The translations under genes were made by a program, and so were the position numbers. Under the pieces are notes generated by a model that was not told the DNA's origin, did no database searches, and was given only the letters and a program-made list of their open reading frames with translations. 10,543 bases of DNA from a bacterium (lineage in GTDB: Bacteria > Krumholzibacteriota > Krumholzibacteriia > LZORAL124-64-63), in the NCBI GenBank assembly GCA_018652925.1, contig JABIBH010000119.1, positions 1-10,543 on the forward strand, written 5' to 3'. Positions 7,057 through 10,543 of the stretch are shown one piece after another. How positions within the stretch are numbered: the first letter of the stretch is position 1; the number at the start of each line of letters is the position of its first letter.

Positions 7057-7650
7057 CTATTCTTGCACTTCAGTGCGCTTTTCGATGACTTTGTCAACGA
7101 TGCCATATTTCAATGCTTCTTCAGCTGACATAAAAAAGTCCCGATCACTGTCTAACGCAATCTTGTCCAATTTTTGTCCAGTATGTTTAGATAAGATTCC
7201 GTACAGCTTATCCTTCAGGTAAAGAATTTCCCTGGCCTGAATTTCAATCATACTTGCCTGGCCCTGAACTCCACCAAGAGGCTGGTGAATCATGACTCGA
7301 GAGTTGATCAAAGCTGATCTTTTGCCTTTTGCACCAGCAGCCAGAAGAACGGCGCCCATGCTTGCAGCTTGTCCCATACAGATGGTCACAACATCATTGT
7401 TAATGTACTGCATCGTATCGTAAATAGCCAAACCAGCAGAAACAGATCCACCAGGTGAGTTTATATATAGAAAAACATCACGCTCTGCATCATCTGCCTG
7501 CAGGAACAGCATCTGGGCAATAACCAGATTAGCAATATTATCGTCGATAGGATGACCTAAAAAGATTATCCTGTCTTTCAAAAGGCGTGAGAATATGTCA
7601 TATCCCCGTTCGCCCTGACTTGTTTGCTCAACTACGTGTGGTACCAGCAT
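7057..7650 (-). CDS. clpP: ATP-dependent Clp protease proteolytic subunit ClpP
   Basis: ClpP is the tetradecameric serine peptidase chamber that partners with ClpX. The 197-residue product carries the catalytic triad Ser97 (GQAASMGA), His122 (MIHQPLGG) and Asp171 (SDRDFF), at the same numbers used for mature E. coli ClpP. The N-terminus [29 protein letters not shown] is the standard start of the mature enzyme with almost no propeptide. The ATG at 7650 has AGGAG 5 bases upstream. A candidate promoter lies about 60-90 bases upstream in the 105-base gap after tig. clpX follows after 15 bases. Confidence 0.98.
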   Translation of the reverse strand: MLVPHVVEQTSQGERGYDIFSRLLKDRIIFLGHPIDDNIANLVIAQMLFLQADDAERDVFLYINSPGGSVSAGLAIYDTMQYINNDVVTICMGQAASMGAVLLAAGAKGKRSALINSRVMIHQPLGGVQGQASMIEIQAREILYLKDKLYGILSKHTGQKLDKIALDSDRDFFMSAEEALKYGIVDKVIEKRTEVQE

Positions 7651-7708
7651 TTTTGCTCCTTCGCTTACCGGTTATATTACCATTGCACAGTCATTTCCTT
7701 ATACTATG

Positions 7709-7737
7709 ACTATACCTTAGCTGTTCCCAAATGGCAA
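7709..7737 (-). promoter_or_regulatory. Candidate sigma-70 promoter of clpPX
   Basis: On the - strand TTGCCA (7737-7732, 4/6 to consensus) is separated by 17 bases from TATAGT (7714-7709, 5/6). The start would fall near 7702, giving a leader of about 50 nt before clpP. The site lies just past the tig stop codon. No convincing terminator separates tig from clpP, so read-through from tig is also likely. I did not find a clear sigma-32 type heat-shock promoter here. Confidence 0.5.
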
Positions 7738-7755
7738 CAACAGGTTTTCACATAC

Positions 7756-9051
7756 CTAACTGATTTTGGCATTTGAAATCAGAAAATCGATGGCCAGTTT
7801 TTCTGCCAATTCAAACGCAATGCGTTCTTTTTCGTTCCCAGTTTCAGTCCATTGTTTAAACTGCTCAAGATCATACTTGTTCTGCTCAGCAAGTTCTTCA
7901 ATTCTGGCAGCCAGTAACTCAGGAGTTATTTCAATATCCTCCTGCTTACGGATTGACTCAAGCAGGAACATTCCCTGCAACGATTTCACAGCAGAATCAC
8001 GACTTAACTCGCGGAATTTCTTCTCATCTTCATCCGCCATTTCCTGCCCCATATGCTGGTAACGCTGTTTAGCCTCAGCCACTGAGGAATCGATCTGTTT
8101 CTCAACCATTGATGGTGGCAGATCAAATTCATTACGCTCAACCAGTGCAACAATAACTTCATCTTCAGCATTTTGCCTGGCCTTGCGCTCTTCTTCACGC
8201 ATCAGATCTTCACGTACAGCAGTTTTCAGTTCAAGAGCTGTCTGACCTTCTTTTACTGTTGCAGCAAAAGCGTCGTCCAATTCAGGTAATGATTTTTCAG
8301 TAACTTCATTAACTGTGATTTTGTAGGTCACAGTTTTACCTTGAAGTTCTGGTGTAAAATAATCATCAGGATAAGTTGCCTCGATATCTTTTGTATCGCC
8401 AGCTGCTGCACCTTCAAGACCCTCATCAAAACTTTTGAAATTGTTCTCAGCACCGAGATTGAAACCGTAGTCTTTTACTTCTTTTTCAGACTCTGGCTCA
8501 CCTGCGTCATTCAACGGCACGATATCAACTTTCAGCTGGTCACCAGATTTGGCTCCACGATCAACTTTGTTGAACTCGGCTTTTTGCTCAAGCATACGAT
8601 TGACGACTTCATCTACAGCATCGTCTGTTACTTCAGCTTTGTGCTCTGTCAATGCCAACTCTTTGTAGTCTTTAGCTTCTACTTCTGGACGTACTTCTAT
8701 CGAAAGTGAAAAAGATACTGGCTCCCCTTCATCCATTTTCAGATCGTCAAGAGACGGGTCAGAAATCGGGTAAATCCCTTTTTCAACAACAGCTGCTTTG
8801 TAAGCAACAGGAACTATCTTATCAAGAGTTTCCATTTTGATGTCAGAACCATAATCTTTTTTAACAGTTTCCATCGGGACTTTGCCCTTGCGGAAACCTG
8901 GTCGCTCAACTTTGCGTCGAACTTCTTTTGCCATTTTATCAAACTCGGTAGCAAAATATTCATCATTTACTTCAACACCAATAACCTGTTTCCAGGATTC
9001 AGGCTCAGTATATGTAAATGTGAATTGCTCAACAGTTTTGTTCTCAGTCAT
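7756..9051 (-). CDS. tig: Trigger factor (ribosome-associated chaperone, PPIase)
   Basis: Trigger factor binds ribosomal protein L23 at the exit tunnel and shields nascent chains. The 431-residue product is close to the E. coli length (432). The N-terminal ribosome-binding domain carries the signature GFRKGKVP (52-59). An FKBP-like PPIase domain covers about 155-250, with GDQLKVDI, DYGFNLG and YPDDY. The segment that usually reads like F-I-P-G-F-E is FKSFDEGL here (205-212), so proline isomerase activity may be reduced. The rest (about 115-150 and 251-431) forms the helical chaperone arms and is rich in Glu and Lys. The ATG at 9051 was chosen because GGA lies 7 bases upstream and MTENK is followed by the expected domain start. 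An extension to 9135 would be read from the tRNA-Leu gene. A run of nine A residues precedes the ribosome site. tig heads the cluster with clpP, clpX and lon, and may share a transcript with tRNA-Leu. Confidence 0.97.
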   Translation of the reverse strand: MTENKTVEQFTFTYTEPESWKQVIGVEVNDEYFATEFDKMAKEVRRKVERPGFRKGKVPMETVKKDYGSDIKMETLDKIVPVAYKAAVVEKGIYPISDPSLDDLKMDEGEPVSFSLSIEVRPEVEAKDYKELALTEHKAEVTDDAVDEVVNRMLEQKAEFNKVDRGAKSGDQLKVDIVPLNDAGEPESEKEVKDYGFNLGAENNFKSFDEGLEGAAAGDTKDIEATYPDDYFTPELQGKTVTYKITVNEVTEKSLPELDDAFAATVKEGQTALELKTAVREDLMREEERKARQNAEDEVIVALVERNEFDLPPSMVEKQIDSSVAEAKQRYQHMGQEMADEDEKKFRELSRDSAVKSLQGMFLLESIRKQEDIEITPELLAARIEELAEQNKYDLEQFKQWTETGNEKERIAFELAEKLAIDFLISNAKIS

Positions 9052-9093
9052 TTTATGTCCTTTTTTTTTGTGGGGAGTATTTGTCAAATTGAA

Positions 9094-9178
9094 TGGTACG
9101 AGAGGGGGGACTCGAACCCCCAAGGATTTCTCCACATGGACCTAAACCATGCGCGTCTGCCAATTTCGCCACTCTCGC
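9094..9178 (-). tRNA. tRNA-Leu (anticodon UAG), CCA encoded
   Basis: The - strand folds as an 85-nt class II tRNA, starting GCGAGAG TG GCGA and ending CTCTCGT A CCA. The anticodon arm is CATGG-TTTAGGT-CCATG with anticodon TAG, which reads leucine codons of the CUN box. The long variable arm contains GGA-GAAA-TCC, a small hairpin with a GNRA-type loop, as expected for leucine. The T arm is GGGGG-TTCGAGT-CCCCC. The acceptor stem starts with a G1-U72 wobble, as in the tRNA-Lys of this window. Only 42 bases separate its CCA end from the tig ATG, and no terminator lies between, so a tRNA-tig transcript processed by RNases is likely. Confidence 0.97.
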
Positions 9179-9192
9179 ACCTAACCATCAGA

Positions 9193-9219
9193 AATCTATA
9201 TGAAAACTGCTATTGTCAA
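9193..9219 (-). promoter_or_regulatory. Candidate proximal promoter of tRNA-Leu (and tig)
   Basis: On the - strand a perfect TTGACA (9219-9214) is followed after 15 bases by TAGATT (9198-9193, 4/6 to consensus). The start would fall near 9186, giving an 8-nt leader before the tRNA, the same as predicted for tRNA-Lys. The short spacer and weaker -10 make it less certain than the distal site. Confidence 0.45.
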
Positions 9220-9228
9220 GGTTGCGCC

Positions 9229-9257
9229 AATATAATCAGCCCATTGTACCCGGTCAA
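9229..9257 (-). promoter_or_regulatory. Candidate distal promoter of tRNA-Leu (and tig)
   Basis: On the - strand TTGACC (9257-9252, 5/6) and TATATT (9234-9229, 5/6) are separated by exactly 17 bases. The start would be near 9222, about 44 nt upstream of the mature tRNA. It begins 7 bases after the stop of the upstream regulator gene. With the proximal TTGACA site it makes a tandem promoter arrangement. Confidence 0.6.
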
Positions 9258-9263
9258 GCAAAC

Positions 9264-10543
9264 CTACTTAAGCTTTCTATAAATTGTTCGCGAAGCAATA
9301 CCAAGTATTTTGGCTGCCAGCTCCTTATCACCGTCACAACTATCCAGTGTTGCTTGCAATAACTGCATTTCAGCATCACGCAAGGCTGTTCCTACCTGAA
9401 TTGTAATTTCTTCAGTTCGCTTACGACCAGACAGAACTTTTGCTGGCAAAACATCGATATCAATTGTGTCGCCTTTACAAAGGACCACAGCACGTTCTAT
9501 ACAGTTCTCAAGCTCCCTGACATTGCCTGGCCAGGAATAGTTACGCAACGATTCAATTGCCGCCGGAGTGAAACCGGTTATCGATTTTTTATTCTTTTCA
9601 TTTGCGAGTTTCAGAAAAAAGTTGGCCATCAATATTGTGTCGCCAGATCTTAAGCGCAGTGGTGGAATATCCAGGCTTATCACATTGAGTCGATAGAAAA
9701 GATCTTCACGGAATGTACCGTCTTCAACTCTCTGCTCCAGATTGGAGTTGGTAGCAGCCAAAACTCTTACATCAACTTCAATCGGCTCATTGCTGCCAAG
9801 TCTTTCAAAGACACCTTCCTGCAAAACCCGGAGCAATTTGACCTGAACCGAATTATCCATCTCTCCGACTTCATCCAGGAATATTGTACCACCGTGAGCA
9901 GCTTCAAAGCGACCTTCTCGCCTACCCACCGCTCCAGTGAAAGCACCTTTTTCATAGCCAAAAAGTTCTGCTTCAAGAAGTGATTCCGGAATAGCAGCAC
10001 AATTTACTTTGACCATTGTTCTTTCGGCTCTGTCACTCCATCGATGTATTGAGTTAGCAAATACTTCTTTTCCGGTTCCACTCTCACCAAGCAACAGTAT
10101 AGTTGCGGTACTTCGAGATACTTGTTTGGCAGTTTCAATAACTCGACGCATAATTTCACTTTTACCAATTATGTCGTCCCCGCCCTGAATCTCTTCCAGC
10201 AATTTCCGCAGTTTTATATTCTCGGCCTTCAGCGTATGTTTTTCAAAAGCTTTGCGTACAGTGTTCAGGGTTATAGCTTTTGTGAAAGGTTTCTCGATAA
10301 AATCATAAGCCCCCTCTTTCATCGCCTCAACCGCTGTTTCAACTGTTCCATGTCCAGTAACAATCACAACTTCAGTAGCTGGAGAAACAACTTTGGCAGC
10401 CTTGAGAAGTTCAACACCGCCCATTTTGGGCATCATCAGATCAGTCAAAACAACAGGTATGTCATTATCGCGTAGAACTTCAATAGCCTCTTCACCATCA
10501 CCTGCAGTCAGAACATTGTAGTCTGAGCGTTGCAAGAGACGAG
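9264..10543 (-). CDS. Sigma-54-dependent response regulator, NtrC family (5' end outside window)
   Basis: This is a two-component response regulator that, once phosphorylated, drives open-complex formation by sigma-54 RNA polymerase. Residue numbers here count from the TTG at 10535; the frame stays open to the right edge, so the true start is outside and only the first part of the receiver domain, with its acidic pocket, is missing. The receiver shows the phospho-acceptor Asp32 (TDLMMP), Thr60 and Lys82 (EKPF). The AAA+ domain has Walker A GESGTGKE (150-157), the sigma-54 contact motif GAFTGA (197-202), Walker B GGTIFLDE (215-222) and the WPGNVRELEN block (335-344). A Fis-type helix-turn-helix ends the protein (about 387-423, DKELAAKILGIASRTIYRKLK without the last residues being extended). 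No sensor kinase or sigma-54 promoter is visible in the window, so the partner and target are unknown. It ends 85 bases before tRNA-Leu, with no clear terminator. Confidence 0.95.
   Translation of the reverse strand, partial: RLLQRSDYNVLTAGDGEEAIEVLRDNDIPVVLTDLMMPKMGGVELLKAAKVVSPATEVVIVTGHGTVETAVEAMKEGAYDFIEKPFTKAITLNTVRKAFEKHTLKAENIKLRKLLEEIQGGDDIIGKSEIMRRVIETAKQVSRSTATILLLGESGTGKEVFANSIHRWSDRAERTMVKVNCAAIPESLLEAELFGYEKGAFTGAVGRREGRFEAAHGGTIFLDEVGEMDNSVQVKLLRVLQEGVFERLGSNEPIEVDVRVLAATNSNLEQRVEDGTFREDLFYRLNVISLDIPPLRLRSGDTILMANFFLKLANEKNKKSITGFTPAAIESLRNYSWPGNVRELENCIERAVVLCKGDTIDIDVLPAKVLSGRKRTEEITIQVGTALRDAEMQLLQATLDSCDGDKELAAKILGIASRTIYRKLK

Noticed and set aside
8341..8709. 122-codon + strand frame opposite tig, rich in Phe and Ile
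   Set aside because: The apparent hydrophobicity comes from reading Glu/Lys codons of trigger factor in reverse; no independent gene signal.
9061..9069. Nine-T run (+ strand) between tRNA-Leu and tig as a terminator
   Set aside because: It would be a U-run only for + strand transcription, has no preceding stem, and reads as A residues for the actual - strand genes.
9052..9135. N-terminal extension of trigger factor by 28 residues
   Set aside because: The extra codons come from the tRNA-Leu gene and a poly-A leader; the ATG at 9051 has a ribosome site and gives the standard N-terminus.
1..10543. Search for a novel multi-gene system, mobile element, CRISPR array or defence island
   Set aside because: Every substantial open frame apart from the small CxxCH protein belongs to a well-known family; no direct repeats, transposase, integrase or array structure was seen.

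Overview
The window looks like chromosomal housekeeping DNA from a Gram-negative, mesophilic-type bacterium. Protein homology is bacterial throughout, both tRNAs have an encoded CCA end, sigma-70-type promoters are easy to read, and base composition leans moderately AT (judged by eye, not computed). The gene order tig-clpP-clpX-lon-engB, an NtrC-family sigma-54 activator and a small exported CxxCH / calcium-loop protein together suggest a deltaproteobacterial (Desulfobacterota, Desulfuromonas/Geobacter-like) lineage. That placement is an inference of modest confidence; a lon-engB (lonA-ysxC) pairing also occurs in Firmicutes.

Layout, left to right. Positions 1-661 hold the 3' part of an M3-family oligoendopeptidase F gene on the + strand, cut by the left edge at its HEFGH zinc motif. 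All other genes are on the - strand. A strong hairpin at 681-710 can terminate both pepF and the opposing tRNA-Lys(UUU) (717-792). The tRNA-Lys has an excellent promoter squeezed between it and purA. purA (839-2134, GTG start) comes next, preceded in transcription order by an independent small unit (2213-2620). That unit encodes a secreted temptin-like CxxCH/calcium-loop protein with its own promoter and terminator.

Positions 2668-9051 form a proteostasis cluster read right to left: trigger factor (tig), ClpP, ClpX, Lon and the ribosome-assembly GTPase EngB. Trigger factor meets nascent chains, ClpXP and Lon degrade tagged or misfolded proteins, and EngB matures the 50S subunit. clpP and clpX are 15 nt apart; lon and engB overlap by 26 nt. 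A promoter lies before clpP, and a hairpin with a short U-run lies between clpX and lon.

Upstream of tig is a tRNA-Leu(UAG) gene (9094-9178) with two candidate promoters and no visible terminator before tig, so the tRNA and tig may share a transcript. Beyond it, 9264-10543 is the 3' part of an NtrC-family response regulator whose N-terminus is outside the window.

No mobile element, CRISPR array, defence island or clearly novel multi-gene system is visible, and no gene-free stretch exceeds 300 bases. The observations most worth a second look are the shared G1-U72 wobble in both tRNAs, the near-leaderless temptin-like gene, and several compact overlaps between regulatory sites and genes.
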